Positions 1-9,555 of a stretch of 64,000 bases of DNA are shown one piece after another. The notes under the pieces were generated by a model that saw only the letters and a program-made list of their open reading frames with translations, was not told where the DNA came from and did no database searches. The translations under genes were made by a program, and so were the position numbers. Location: positions 62,001-126,000 of the forward strand of contig JBMOPO010000022.1 of NCBI GenBank assembly GCA_049325095.1. The letters run 5' to 3'. This DNA comes from JAGPUQ01 sp049325095 (GTDB lineage Bacteria; Pseudomonadota; Gammaproteobacteria; Pseudomonadales; Porticoccaceae). Positions within the stretch are counted from its first letter, which is position 1. Each line of letters begins with the position of its first letter.

Positions 1-72
1 CCCGGCGGCGAGCAGCACCACCAGTACCGGGCCGGCCTGCCGTCGCCAGTCCTTTGCGCTTGCCTGCATCAT
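1..72 (-). CDS. N-terminus of an exported protein (partial)
   Basis: Reading the minus strand from 72, two ATG codons in tandem are followed by a basic start (K, R, R) and a hydrophobic run rich in V, L and A, which looks like a signal peptide or first membrane segment. A good ribosome site (GGGGGAG) lies about 6 bases before the first ATG. The gene runs off the left edge after 24 codons, so the product cannot be named. It lies downstream of the Wzi-like gene on the same strand with about 67 bases between, so the two are probably co-transcribed and it may also belong to the cell envelope. Confidence 0.55.
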   Translation of the reverse strand, partial: MMQASAKDWRRQAGPVLVVLLAAG

Positions 73-139
73 GATGATCTCCCCCTCTGAGAGCTTCCTG
101 ATCGGTCCGCCCTGCGCCACCTGCGGCAAGCCTTGCAGT

Positions 140-1714
140 TCAGTCCAGGCGGTATTCCCAACCGACCGCCAGGGTCGTCCGGGGCCAGTTGCGGTCCAGT
201 GTTTGGATACTGTCGTCGGTGGTGAATCCCGACAGCGTGAGACGGCCGTCCAGCAGCGGCCGCGAGTAGCGCACCGAGAGGATGTCGACATCCTGGGCCG
301 ATGCCGGCGCCAACAGCGGCGCCTCGCCATCGGGCGGAGGCGCGCGGTTGGTGCCGTCGCGATTGAGTTCGGCGAAGCTCAGGCTCAGCGAGAGGTCGCT
401 GCCGTCGGGGAAAAAGTGGCTGCCCCCCAGGGTGGTGACGCGGGAGTCCCCTTCCCAGGTCGATGCCAGGTTGCGGCCGTTGAAGCGATAGCCGCTCTGA
501 TAGACGCCGTGCTCGAAGGCGAAGTTGGCGCGGGTGTCGCCCAGCAGATCGCCGGAGGTGGTGTTGGTGTGCTCCAGGTAGAACTGCTGGGAGCCGCCGA
601 ACCCGGTGGTGGCGGCATCGATGCCGCCCAGGCCGATGCGCCGCGACGGCAGGCCGCCGGCCTCGTCCTCGCCGGTGAGCTGGCCGTAGAGGCCGATCAC
701 CGCCCCGCCCAGCGGCAAGGCCAGGCGGGCATCGGCGCCGGCCAACTGGTTGCAGGGATTGTCGTTCAGGGTGTCGGTATTGGAAGCTCCGGCGGCGCAT
801 TTGCCCAGGCTGTCGATATCCTCTTCACGCCCCTTGCCGCCCCACTGCGCGGTGCGGCTGAGGCCGATCTCCAGATAGGGATGGGGGCGAAAGCTGAAGC
901 GTGCGCCAAGCAGCTTGGCTTCCTCGATGAACCGGTCCGATTCGAGCTGGCCGGCGAAGGCCGTGACTCGCCAGGGCCCCAGCCAGTTCAGTACCGGCCA
1001 GGGAAACGGCTGCGAGGTCCTGCGGTCGAGCCAGAAACCGGGCACCGGCCGCGCATTGGTGGACAGGATGGTGCTGCTGTGCCAGCCCGGCCCCCACCAG
1101 CGGTCGATGGCGCCCAGGCCCAGGACCCAGTTGCCCAGGGCGGCGGCGACATAGGAGCCGTCGAGGCGGACCTCGTCGCCGTCGCGCGGGTCGTGGACGG
1201 CGGTCAGTCCCAGCCCGGCCGACAGCGGGCCTTCCATCCATTCGAGGCGCACCCCGGCCTCGGCCTTTTCGCGCGTGCCGCCGGCGAAATCCCGGAACAG
1301 GGGTTCGCGGCCGGCGCTGCCCAGCCGGAATTCGGCCTTGTTCCAGTCGGCGGCGTGGTAGTCGCGTTCGCGGCGCAGATAGCGCCAGGCATCGCTGTCG
1401 CGGCATGCGGCGCTGGCTTCGCCGCCATCGAGGACGGTGGCGAGATCGGCCCACATCAGCGGCCAGGTCGATTGCGGCAGATTGGCGCAACCGGTATCGA
1501 CCAGCCATTGGACGCTGTGCCGGGCGCGCAGATCGCCGGGTTCGATCCAGGGCCGGGCGGCGGCGCCGGACGACCACAGCAGGATCAGGGATAGAACGGG
1601 GTGGAGCAGTGATCGGGGTCGATCCCCTTGCGGGCGATGTTTCTCCCGGCCGGCGAGGGCAGCAAGCTGCGCCTGTGAAGGCTCACCGCAAGGGCATCCG
1701 TCATGATCAGGCAT
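140..1714 (-). CDS. Wzi-like capsule assembly outer-membrane protein
   Basis: The mature part of about 480 residues resembles the capsule assembly Wzi family, outer-membrane beta-barrels that help anchor or display surface polysaccharide. Supporting features are the motif with WWGPGW, SS and NARPVPG, the phrase RTSQPFPW, and many alternating aromatic/polar strands ending in an aromatic-rich C-terminus (GWEYRLD). A hydrophobic stretch (LLHPVLSLILLW, then SSGAAARPW) looks like a signal peptide with cleavage after AAA. It starts about 35 residues inside the reading frame from the ATG at 1714, and no ATG/GTG/TTG lies closer, so the start is uncertain. The open frame extends upstream to 1891 but that part has no protein-like character. 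Exact family membership is a judgement from motifs. Confidence 0.7.
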   Translation of the reverse strand: MPDHDGCPCGEPSQAQLAALAGREKHRPQGDRPRSLLHPVLSLILLWSSGAAARPWIEPGDLRARHSVQWLVDTGCANLPQSTWPLMWADLATVLDGGEASAACRDSDAWRYLRRERDYHAADWNKAEFRLGSAGREPLFRDFAGGTREKAEAGVRLEWMEGPLSAGLGLTAVHDPRDGDEVRLDGSYVAAALGNWVLGLGAIDRWWGPGWHSSTILSTNARPVPGFWLDRRTSQPFPWPVLNWLGPWRVTAFAGQLESDRFIEEAKLLGARFSFRPHPYLEIGLSRTAQWGGKGREEDIDSLGKCAAGASNTDTLNDNPCNQLAGADARLALPLGGAVIGLYGQLTGEDEAGGLPSRRIGLGGIDAATTGFGGSQQFYLEHTNTTSGDLLGDTRANFAFEHGVYQSGYRFNGRNLASTWEGDSRVTTLGGSHFFPDGSDLSLSLSFAELNRDGTNRAPPPDGEAPLLAPASAQDVDILSVRYSRPLLDGRLTLSGFTTDDSIQTLDRNWPRTTLAVGWEYRLD

Positions 1715-2069
1715 CGGTATCCTTAATGTTTTTGCCGCGGCCGCACTGTCCACAGTCCGGTATCGCGCCACAGCAGCCAACGGCGCGATTGCACAGGCCG
1801 CGGAGTGGTGGTCGGCACAGTGCCCTGCGAGCCGGATTTTGCAGCACTCGGCCACCAACCACAACCTGGCATCCTCATTCCGGCCGCACACGCGGAATCA
1901 GAGTCTAGTTGGCGCCGGCCTCTTTTTGTCCAAGGAACACGCCGAAAGCGAGGACTGGATCACAAATTTTCGCGCGCTGGCCTCAGAGCGCCGCGCGCGG
2001 CCCAGTGGCCGGGGCGCGCGGGAAACCAGTGGCATCCCGCCCGCGGCCCGGCCGGCCGCCATCCGGCCA
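1715..2069. other. intergenic region between acrB and the wzi-like gene
   Basis: About 355 bases separate the end of the RND transporter gene from the Wzi-like gene. Open frames here are GC-rich shadows with no recognisable protein. No convincing terminator, promoter or RNA gene was seen. The true start of the Wzi-like gene may lie at either edge of this stretch. Confidence 0.5.
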
Positions 2070-5000
2070 TCAGGGTCGAGTGTCGGCTCCCGCCGCTGCC
2101 ATCGCGGCCATCTCCTGATCGCGATGGGAGCCGCCCTTGAAGATCCTGCGGATCACCAGGAAGAACACGGGCACGAAGAACACCGCAAGCAGGGTGCCGG
2201 TGATCACGCCGCCCAGCACCCCAGTGCCGACCGCGTTCTGGCTCTCCGAGCCGGCGCCGGTATTGAGCGCCAGCGGCAGCACGCCGAGGGCGAAGGCCAG
2301 CGAGGTCATCACGATGGGGCGAAACCGCAGTCGCACGGCATCGAGGATGGCTTCGCGCAGGGGCGCGCCGCGGGCCTGGAGGTCGCGGGCGAACTCGACG
2401 ATGAGGATGGCGTTCTTCGCCGACAGGCCCACGGTGGTGAGGATGCTCACCTGGAAGAAGATGTCGTTGGGCAGGCCCCTGCCGTAGGCCGCGAGCAGTG
2501 CGCCGATCACCCCCAGGGGCACCACCAGCATGACCGCGAAGGGCACCGACCAGCTCTCGTAGAGCGCAGCGAGGACCAGAAACACCAGGGTGATCGAGAG
2601 TGCGTAGAGCAGCGGTGCCTGGGCCCCGGCCTGGGTTTCCTGCAGCGAGATCCCGGTCCACTCGTAGCCGAATCCGGGCGGCAACCTGGCGGCCAGTTCC
2701 TCCATGGCGGCGATGGCCTCGCCGGTGGTGTGGCCCGGCGCCGCCTCGCCGATGATCTCCATCGAGGGCACCGCGTTGTAGCGTTCCAGGCGCGAGGCCT
2801 TCTTGGTCCAGGCGGTATCAGAAAGGGCTGAAAACGGCACCATTTCGCCGTCGCGATTGCGCACGAACCAGTCTTCGAGATTCTGCGGCTGCATGCGGTA
2901 GGCGGCATCGCCCTGCACATAGACTTTCTTGATGCGGCCGTTGTGCAGGAAGTCGTTGGTGTAGCTGGACGCCCAGGCGATGGCCAGGGTCTCGTTGATG
3001 TCCTCGATGGCGACCCCCAAAGCGCGAGCCTTCTCGCGGTCGATCTCGATCTGAAAATGCGGTGTATCCTCCTGGCCGTTGGGGCGCACCTTGGTCAACC
3101 TGGGATCCCGGGCCACCATGCCCAGCAACTGGTTGCGGGCGGCGAGCAGGGCCTCGTGGCCGCGATGGCCGTTGTCCTTGAGCTCGAACACGAAACCCGC
3201 GGAGTTGCCGAGGGAGCGGATCGGCGGCGGATAAAAGGCCACTGCGCGGGCGTCCTTGATCTGTGCGAATCTCTGGTTGGCGCGCGCCGCCACGGATTTG
3301 ACATCCATGCCCGGTTCGGCGCGATTGTCCCAGTGGTGCATCTGGATGTAGCACTGGCCGTTGTTCTGGCCCCGCCCGGTGAAGCTGAAGCCGGTGACGC
3401 AGTACACCGTCTTGATGGTTTTGCTCTCGTGCTCGTCGTAGTAGCGCTCCACTTCCTCGAGCACGCCGCGCGAGCGCTCCATGGTCGCGCCCACCGGCAG
3501 TTGCACCTGACTGAACATCAGCCCCGGATCGTCCTCCGGCACGAAGGCGGTGGGCATGCGTGAAAACAGCAGCACCACCGCCGCGATCACTACCCCGTAG
3601 ATCACCAGGTAGCGCAGCGGCTTGGCGATCATCCGCCCGACCAGGCTCCGGTAGCCTTCCGTGGTGCTGCGAAACAGGCGGTTGAAGCCGCCGAAAAAGC
3701 CTTTTTTCTCGTGGTGCTCCCCGGGTCGGATCGGTTTGAGCATGCTGGCGCACAGCGCCGGGGTGAGGATCAGGGCGACGAACACCGACAGCACCATGGC
3801 GGAGACGATGGTGATCGAAAACTGCCGGTAGATGGCGCCCGTCGAGCCCGGAAAGAACGCCATCGGAATGAACACGGCGGACAGCACCGAGCCGATGCCG
3901 ACCAGGGCACCCTGGATCTGGCCCATGGATTTGCGCGTCGCCTCGCGGGGCGACAACCCTTCCTCGGTCATGATCCGCTCGACGTTCTCGACCACCACGA
4001 TGGCGTCGTCCACCAGCAACCCGATGGCCAGCACCATGGCGAACATGGTCAGGGTGTTGATCGAAAAGCCGGTGGCCTGGAGGATGCCGAAGGTGCCCAG
4101 CAACACCACCGGAATGGCGATGGTGGGAATCACGGTGGCGCGCAGGTTCCCCAGAAACAGATACATCACCAGGGTGACCAGGATCACCGCCTCGACCAAG
4201 GTCTCGACCACGCCGCGGATCGCCACCTGGGTGAAGGGGGCGGTGTTGTAGGCGCGCTCCATCACCATGCCATCGGGGAAAAACGGCTCCAGTTCGGCAA
4301 GCTTCTGGTCGACCCGGTCGGCAACTTCGAGGGCGTTGGACCCGGGCGCCTGCTGGATCACGATGCCGCTCGCCTCATAGCCGCGAAAGTGGCTGAGAAA
4401 CTGGTAGTTCTCGCCGCCCACTTCGGCGCGCGCGACATCGCGCAGATAGACCCGGGAGCCATCCTGATTGACTCGCAGGATGATGTTTTCGAACTCTTCG
4501 GCGGATTCGAGCAGGGTCTGGCCGATCACCGTGGCGTTGAGCTGCTGGCCGGGCGGCGCCGGGCCCATGCCCAACTCGCCACTGCGCACCTGGAAATTCT
4601 GTTCGCGAATCGCGGCGGTAACGTCCGCCGGCGTCAACCGATAGCTGGTCAACCGCTCCGGGTCGAGCCAGATGCGCATGGCGTACTGGGAGCCGAACAG
4701 CAGCACGTCGCCGACCCCGTTGAGCCGGCTCACCGGCTCCAGGATGTTGGCCGCGATGTAATCCGACATGTCGTAGCGATCGAAGCGGCCGTCGGGCGAA
4801 TAGAAGGCCACCACCATGATGGCCCCCGGGCTCTGCTTGGTCACCCGCACGCCCTGATCGCGCACCGTCTGGGGCAACTGGGGCATGGCCACCGCCAGCT
4901 TGTTCTGCACCTGGACCTGGGCGATGTCGGGATCGGTGCCCGGCGCGAAGGTGATGGCGATCTCGCCCACCCCGGCGGAATCGCTCTTCGAGGACATGTA

Positions 5001-5228
5001 GAGGAAATTGTCGAGCCCCACCATGTTCTGCTCGATGATCTGTACCGTGGTGTCCTGCACGGTTTCCGCCGAGGCGCCCGGATTCACGGTGCGGATGTTG
5101 ATGGTGGGCGGGGAGACATCCGGATACTGCTCGACCGGCAGCTGGATGATGGCCATGGCGCCGCCGAGCATCACCAGGATGGCGATCACCCAGGCGAAGA
5201 TGGGGCGGTCGATGAAGAAATTCGACAT
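2070..5228 (-). CDS. acrB: RND multidrug efflux transporter, inner-membrane pump (AcrB/MexB type, HAE1)
   Basis: A proton-driven pump of the inner membrane that exports hydrophobic toxicants through a tripartite complex with a periplasmic adaptor and a TolC-like outer channel. The 1052-residue length and the N-terminus (MSNFFIDRPIFAWV) match AcrB. The proton-relay aspartate pair lies at residues 407-408 in the VVENVER-containing helix, the same numbering as E. coli AcrB, and the relay lysine is in GLSAKNAILIVEFA at about 938. Two halves with large periplasmic loops are evident. The ATG follows the adaptor stop by three bases, with a GGAGG-like site inside the end of the adaptor gene, so the two are translated together. 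No outer-membrane channel gene is in the window. In this catabolic setting it may protect against solvents or terpenes, which is inference. Confidence 0.93.
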   Translation of the reverse strand: MSNFFIDRPIFAWVIAILVMLGGAMAIIQLPVEQYPDVSPPTINIRTVNPGASAETVQDTTVQIIEQNMVGLDNFLYMSSKSDSAGVGEIAITFAPGTDPDIAQVQVQNKLAVAMPQLPQTVRDQGVRVTKQSPGAIMVVAFYSPDGRFDRYDMSDYIAANILEPVSRLNGVGDVLLFGSQYAMRIWLDPERLTSYRLTPADVTAAIREQNFQVRSGELGMGPAPPGQQLNATVIGQTLLESAEEFENIILRVNQDGSRVYLRDVARAEVGGENYQFLSHFRGYEASGIVIQQAPGSNALEVADRVDQKLAELEPFFPDGMVMERAYNTAPFTQVAIRGVVETLVEAVILVTLVMYLFLGNLRATVIPTIAIPVVLLGTFGILQATGFSINTLTMFAMVLAIGLLVDDAIVVVENVERIMTEEGLSPREATRKSMGQIQGALVGIGSVLSAVFIPMAFFPGSTGAIYRQFSITIVSAMVLSVFVALILTPALCASMLKPIRPGEHHEKKGFFGGFNRLFRSTTEGYRSLVGRMIAKPLRYLVIYGVVIAAVVLLFSRMPTAFVPEDDPGLMFSQVQLPVGATMERSRGVLEEVERYYDEHESKTIKTVYCVTGFSFTGRGQNNGQCYIQMHHWDNRAEPGMDVKSVAARANQRFAQIKDARAVAFYPPPIRSLGNSAGFVFELKDNGHRGHEALLAARNQLLGMVARDPRLTKVRPNGQEDTPHFQIEIDREKARALGVAIEDINETLAIAWASSYTNDFLHNGRIKKVYVQGDAAYRMQPQNLEDWFVRNRDGEMVPFSALSDTAWTKKASRLERYNAVPSMEIIGEAAPGHTTGEAIAAMEELAARLPPGFGYEWTGISLQETQAGAQAPLLYALSITLVFLVLAALYESWSVPFAVMLVVPLGVIGALLAAYGRGLPNDIFFQVSILTTVGLSAKNAILIVEFARDLQARGAPLREAILDAVRLRFRPIVMTSLAFALGVLPLALNTGAGSESQNAVGTGVLGGVITGTLLAVFFVPVFFLVIRRIFKGGSHRDQEMAAMAAAGADTRP

Positions 5229-5231
5229 GGG

Positions 5232-6398
5232 TCAGTGCGCCTCCGGCGCGACTTTCTCCTGCGCCGGGACCGCGGTCACCTGGGCGCCGGGACGGATTTT
5301 CTGCAGGCCTTCGACCACCACGCGATCGCCGGCGCCCAGCCCGGACAACACCAGCCACTGGTCCCCGACCGTGCGGCCCACCTCGATGAAGCGCTGTTCG
5401 ACCGTGGCGTCCTCCTTGACCAGCATCGCGTAGGGCTTGCCGCTGTAATCGAAGGTGATCGCCTGCTGGGGGGCGAGCACGGCAGCGCGGCGCAGCGCCT
5501 GATCGAGGCTGGCGCGTACGAACATGCCCGGCAGCAGCAACTGGTCGGGGTTGGGCACCGTGGCCCGGATCACCACATTGCCGGTGCTTTCGTCGACCCG
5601 CACTTCGGAAAACTCCAGGGTCCCGGGATGCGGGTACTCGGAACCATCCTCCAGCCGCAGGCGCACCGCCGCGGCGTTGTCTCCGGCGGGCAGCAGATCG
5701 CCGGCTGCCAGCGCCTGCTTCAGACGGGTCAGCTCGACGCTGGACTGGGTGATGTCGACGTACACGGGGTCGATCTGCTGGATGACCGCCAGCGGCTGCT
5801 CCTGTTCGGCCTCGACCAAGGCGCCCTCGGTCACCAGAGAGCGGCCGATGCGGCCGGCGATCGGCGCGCGGATGCCGGTGTAGCCGAGATCGATACGCGC
5901 CAGGTCGCGCTCGGCCACCGCCACCGCCACCGCCGCCGAGGCCGCGGCCAGTGCCGCCGCGGCGTCATCATAGTCCTGCTGGCTGACCAGCTTGCGCTCG
6001 ACCAGGCCGGCGAGTCGCTCGGCGCGCAGCCGCGCGATGCCCTCCTGCGCCCGGGCCTGCGCGACGGCCGCCTCGGCGCGCGCCAGCGCCGCCCGGTAGC
6101 TGTCCGGATCGATCTGGTAGAGGATTTCTCCCGCCTCCACCAGGGCGCCCTCGGTGAACAGGCGGCGTTGGATGATGCCGGCCGCCTGGGGCCGGACTTC
6201 GGCGACGCGATAGGCGACCGTACGACCGGGCAGCGTGGTGTCGAGCAGCACATCGCGGGTGCCCAGGGTGACCACCGCCACTTCCACCGGCCCGGGCGGT
6301 GGAGCCGCCGCCTGGCCGTCGTTATCGCAGCCGGCCAGCAGCAGCGACAGGGACGCGAGGGCGGCTACCGGAAGCAGGCGATGGCGGTAATGGGGCAT
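5232..6398 (-). CDS. acrA: RND efflux periplasmic adaptor lipoprotein (AcrA/MexA type)
   Basis: The membrane-fusion protein that bridges the RND pump to the outer-membrane channel. The 388-residue product starts with a lipoprotein signal: basic start, hydrophobic core and lipobox LLAGC with the acylated cysteine near residue 25. It then has the usual order of lipoyl half-motif, a long alpha-hairpin rich in A, R, E and Q (about residues 100-160), second lipoyl half (GYTGIRAPIAGRIG) and beta-barrel domain. A strong ribosome site (AAGGAGA) precedes the ATG. It is the first gene of a two-gene operon with acrB, three bases apart. The AraC-type regulator gene just upstream on the same strand may control it, but no binding site was identified. 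Confidence 0.93.
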   Translation of the reverse strand: MPHYRHRLLPVAALASLSLLLAGCDNDGQAAAPPPGPVEVAVVTLGTRDVLLDTTLPGRTVAYRVAEVRPQAAGIIQRRLFTEGALVEAGEILYQIDPDSYRAALARAEAAVAQARAQEGIARLRAERLAGLVERKLVSQQDYDDAAAALAAASAAVAVAVAERDLARIDLGYTGIRAPIAGRIGRSLVTEGALVEAEQEQPLAVIQQIDPVYVDITQSSVELTRLKQALAAGDLLPAGDNAAAVRLRLEDGSEYPHPGTLEFSEVRVDESTGNVVIRATVPNPDQLLLPGMFVRASLDQALRRAAVLAPQQAITFDYSGKPYAMLVKEDATVEQRFIEVGRTVGDQWLVLSGLGAGDRVVVEGLQKIRPGAQVTAVPAQEKVAPEAH

Positions 6399-6710
6399 GA
6401 ACCTCTCCTTATCGATACCGACTGCTGCCTCCGCCGTGACGGAACAGTGGCCCTGGCCGGAATACCGATGGTGTCATTGCGTGGGGGCGTCGATTGCTGG
6501 CTGCGGCACCTCTGCCAAGGGTGCTGCGGCGGCAGACACTCCCTGTTCCGATACCCTGCATCGCGCCGGATTTAAGCTTGAACGATCCCGGCAGCGCAAC
6601 CTTGACCGCCGCGGCGCGCAACGCATCGCGCGGATTGCGAAAGCGGCGCCCCGCCGCGATCGGCCCCCGGGTTGGGGGAGCGGCGCCGCCGGTGCTCCGC
6701 CGTGGGATGA
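6399..6710 (-). promoter_or_regulatory. intergenic region upstream of acrAB with weak promoter candidate
   Basis: Some 312 bases lie between the regulator stop and the acrA start. On the minus strand a possible -35 (TTGCGC, 6594-6599) is 18 bases from a possible -10 (TTAAAT, 6570-6575), giving a leader of about 165 bases. This is a weak match. No operator palindrome stands out. The rest holds nothing recognisable. Confidence 0.25.
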
Positions 6711-7745
6711 TCAGAGCGCACCGCCACCGGCAAGCGCCCGGCGCAAGGCCCCGAAACGCCTGCGATACTGCGCCGGGGTGAGGTTCACCTTGCGGCGGAA
6801 CAGGCGGCTGAAGTAGCCCGCGTCCTCGTAGCCGATCTCGCCCGCGATCGCCTCGATCGGCGCATCGCCCGCTTCCAGCATCTGCTTGGCCTCCTCGATG
6901 CGCAGCGCATGCACATATTCGAGCGGCGACATGCCGGTCGCCTGCGCAAAGCGGCGCTTGAAGGTGCGCTCGGCCAGGCCCGACTGGCGCGCCATGTTGC
7001 GCACCGGGTTGGGCTCTGCGTAGTGCTCGGCGATCCAGGCCTGACAACGGGCGATGACGGCATCCTCGACCTGTCGCGTGCGCGCAAGCCGCGCAAAGGG
7101 CTGCTGGCCGATCGCGTGCCAGTCGATGAGATTGACGCGCGCAACCTGCATCGCCTCCTCCACTCCCACCATGCGCGCGATCAGATACAGGGCAAGGTCC
7201 AGAAAGGAGGTGCCGCCGCCGGCCATGATGAGTCGTTGACCCTCGCCGCTGGCCACCAGCGCGCATTGGGCGCGTACCCGCACGCCCGGAAAGCGCTCGC
7301 GCAACACATCGCACCAGGCCCAGTGGGTGGTGGCGTCGAGGCCGTCGAGCAGTCCCGCCTCGGCGAACAGCATGGCGCCGGAGCAACCCGCCGCCAATAC
7401 CGCGCCCTCGGCATGGCGGCGACGCAGCCAGGCGATCTCGGGTGCGTAGCGTTCGGCGAGCGGCGTGCCGGGCGGCAGATTGACTTCGGGTACGCACAGG
7501 AATGGCAGCGACGGGCAGTGATCCAGGCGATAGTGGGGCCTGAGGGGGACCTCGTTGCACAGCGCCATGGGCTGGGTGTCGCGGGCGATGAACCAGGGCC
7601 GGATACGTTCGGGCCCGGGCCGGCCTTGAGTGATCACGCCCCAGTCCTTGCCCACCGAGCGGAACAGGTCGTACATCCCGTAAACCACGGCCCCGGTCGT
7701 TTCGGGGTAGACCAGGATGCCGATCTCGACGGGGTCGCTGTCCAT
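6711..7745 (-). CDS. GlxA-family transcriptional regulator (DJ-1/PfpI domain + AraC HTH)
   Basis: A 344-residue regulator. Residues 1-190 form a DJ-1/PfpI (class I amidotransferase-like) sensor domain, with the nucleophile-elbow-like AAGCSGAM segment. Residues about 240-340 form an AraC/XylS double helix-turn-helix (motifs ERTFKRRFAQATGMSPLEYV and IEEAKQMLE, then GYEDAGYFSRLFRRKVNLTPAQYR). The frame is open far upstream, but homology starts at the ATG at 7745 (MDSDPVEIGILVYP). The gene diverges from the homocysteine methyltransferase-like gene with about 110 bases between, so it may regulate that gene, the efflux genes downstream, or both. The ligand is unknown. Confidence 0.85.
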   Translation of the reverse strand: MDSDPVEIGILVYPETTGAVVYGMYDLFRSVGKDWGVITQGRPGPERIRPWFIARDTQPMALCNEVPLRPHYRLDHCPSLPFLCVPEVNLPPGTPLAERYAPEIAWLRRRHAEGAVLAAGCSGAMLFAEAGLLDGLDATTHWAWCDVLRERFPGVRVRAQCALVASGEGQRLIMAGGGTSFLDLALYLIARMVGVEEAMQVARVNLIDWHAIGQQPFARLARTRQVEDAVIARCQAWIAEHYAEPNPVRNMARQSGLAERTFKRRFAQATGMSPLEYVHALRIEEAKQMLEAGDAPIEAIAGEIGYEDAGYFSRLFRRKVNLTPAQYRRRFGALRRALAGGGAL

Positions 7746-7856
7746 GGCCGATTCGTCCGGTTTTTTGCACAAATGGCTTTGGTCGCCACAGCGGGCAAAG
7801 CGTAGCTTGGCAGGCGTCGTACCCACAACCCGAAGGCAACCCAAGGAGAGCCTGCG

Positions 7857-8795
7857 ATGAGCAAATACCGCAACCACCTGCCCCAACTGGGCGAACACCT
7901 GTTCCTCACCGACGGCGGCCTGGAGACCACCCTGGTCTTTCTCGAGCGCCTGGATTTGCCCTGCTTCGCGGCCTTCGACCTGCTCAAGGACGAGGCCGGC
8001 GTCGAGACCCTGCGCAGGTACTACGAGCGCTACGTGTCCATCGCCCGGCAGCGCGGTGTGGGCGTGATACTGGAGGCGCCCACCTGGCGCGCCAACCCGG
8101 ACTGGGGCGCGCGCCTGGGCTACGACGCCGCGGCACTGGCCGCCGCCAACCGCCGGGCCATCGAGCTGATGCTGGAGATCCGCGCGGCCCATGAACGGCC
8201 GGAGCTGCCGATGGTCATCAGCGGCAATGTCGGCCCACGCGGTGACGGCTATCGGGTCGACGAGCGCATGAGTGTGGATGAGGCGCGCCGCTACCACGCC
8301 GCGCAGATCGACACCTTCGCCGCCACCGCCGCCGACCTGGTATCGGCCTTCACCATCAACTACGCCGAGGAGGCCGCCGGCATCGTCCGCGCGGCGCGGG
8401 ACGCCGGCATGCCGGTGGTGATCTCCTTTACGGTCGAGATCGATGGGCGGCTGCCCTCCGGCGAGTCGCTGCGCGATGCCATCGAGCAGACCGATGCGGC
8501 CACCCAGGGGTATGCCGCCTATTACATGCTCAATTGCGCCCACCCGGCGCACTTCGCGCATGTCCTGGAGGAGGCCGGCTCCTGGCGGCAGCGGATCCGC
8601 GGGCTGCGCGCCAATGCCTCCAGGCGCAGCCATGCCGAACTCGACGCGAGCACCGACCTCGACGCCGGCAATCCGCTGGAACTCGGCGGCGAGTATCGCG
8701 AGCTGCGCCGGCAGTTGCCGCACCTGACCGTGCTCGGCGGCTGCTGCGGCACCGATCACCGCCACGTCGATGCGATCTTCGCCGCCTGCGCCTGA
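7857..8795 (+). CDS. homocysteine S-methyltransferase family protein
   Basis: A 312-residue zinc-dependent methyltransferase-fold protein related to MmuM and betaine-homocysteine methyltransferase, which move a methyl group from S-methylmethionine or betaine to homocysteine. The three zinc cysteines are visible: C227 in LNCAHP and the GGCCG pair at 296-297 near the C-terminus. The opening DGGLETTLVF and the EAPTWRANPDWG segment are typical. An AAGGAGA site sits 7 bases before the ATG. The actual methyl donor and acceptor cannot be read from sequence, and this group includes members of unknown substrate. A GNAT gene follows 42 bases downstream, probably in the same transcript. Confidence 0.85.
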   Translation: MSKYRNHLPQLGEHLFLTDGGLETTLVFLERLDLPCFAAFDLLKDEAGVETLRRYYERYVSIARQRGVGVILEAPTWRANPDWGARLGYDAAALAAANRRAIELMLEIRAAHERPELPMVISGNVGPRGDGYRVDERMSVDEARRYHAAQIDTFAATAADLVSAFTINYAEEAAGIVRAARDAGMPVVISFTVEIDGRLPSGESLRDAIEQTDAATQGYAAYYMLNCAHPAHFAHVLEEAGSWRQRIRGLRANASRRSHAELDASTDLDAGNPLELGGEYRELRRQLPHLTVLGGCCGTDHRHVDAIFAACA

Positions 8796-8837
8796 GCGGG
8801 CGGCACCTGTGCAACCGACCCAAGGGAGGCCCCGACC

Positions 8838-9470
8838 ATGGATACCACCGTTGAATCGCCCCGCGCAACGCACGCACCGGCCAGTGACAGCGGTTCGAAG
8901 ACGCGGCCGGCCCGGTCCCGGGACCAAAGACGGCTGCTGGCGGCCCTGACTTCTGCCTTCATCGGGGATCCACCGGTACGCTGGCTCTATCCGGACCCGG
9001 CAGATTACCTGGAGCATTTTCCGGCGTTCGCCCGCGCCTTCGGCGGCGGAGCCCTGACCCATGGCACCGCCTGGCAGATCCAGGATCACGCCGGATGCGC
9101 CCTGTGGTTGCCGCCCGACACGGGGCCGGACGAACAGGCGCTGATCGCGCTGTTCGAAAAGAGCCTGCCGCCGGCCCGTCACGATGAGGCATTCGCCCTG
9201 TTCGCGGCACTCGGCGCTGCGCATCCGACCGAACCACACTGGTACCTGCCGCTGATTGGTGTGGACGTGGCCTGCCAGGGGCGCGGTCTCGGGGCCGCGC
9301 TCCTGGGCGCGACGCTGGCGGTGTGCGACCGCGACGGGTTGCCGGCGTACCTCGAAGCCACCAGTCCGCGGAATATCCCGCTTTACGAACGCTTCGGATT
9401 CCGGCGCCGCGAGCCCCTGTGGGTGGGTACCTGCCCGCCGATCACGCCCATGTGGCGCGAACCGGAATGA
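8838..9470 (+). CDS. GNAT-family N-acetyltransferase
   Basis: A 210-residue protein. The acetyl-CoA-binding motif A lies near residues 137-150 as CQGRGLGAALL, followed by the usual YLEATSPRNIPLYERFGF motif B. The N-terminal half (ALTSAFIGDPPVRWLYPDP) matches the GNAT type common in actinobacteria and proteobacteria that acylates small molecules. A site AAGGGAGG lies before the ATG. It is probably co-transcribed with the upstream homocysteine methyltransferase-like gene. Its end faces the acyl-CoA dehydrogenase operon tail to tail. Substrate unknown. Confidence 0.85.
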   Translation: MDTTVESPRATHAPASDSGSKTRPARSRDQRRLLAALTSAFIGDPPVRWLYPDPADYLEHFPAFARAFGGGALTHGTAWQIQDHAGCALWLPPDTGPDEQALIALFEKSLPPARHDEAFALFAALGAAHPTEPHWYLPLIGVDVACQGRGLGAALLGATLAVCDRDGLPAYLEATSPRNIPLYERFGFRRREPLWVGTCPPITPMWREPE

Positions 9471-9555
9471 GCGCCGGGAGATACGGCTCACCACCGGGCG
9501 TGAGAAATTCCGCGCGCTGAGCCGGGACAGCGACGCCCATGGCCGGTGGTTTTCC

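Noticed and set aside
3711..6575. A 954-codon open frame on the plus strand
   Set aside because: It is antisense to acrA and acrB, has biased Gly/His/Asp composition typical of a high-GC shadow, and no family motif.
7746..7856. A SAM- or B12-type riboswitch before the homocysteine methyltransferase-like gene
   Set aside because: The divergent gap is only about 110 bases, and no conserved stem pattern of either riboswitch was recognised.
7746..9494. N-terminal extension of the GlxA-type regulator frame (to 927 codons)
   Set aside because: The extra part is antisense to the methyltransferase and GNAT genes. Homology begins at the ATG at 7745.
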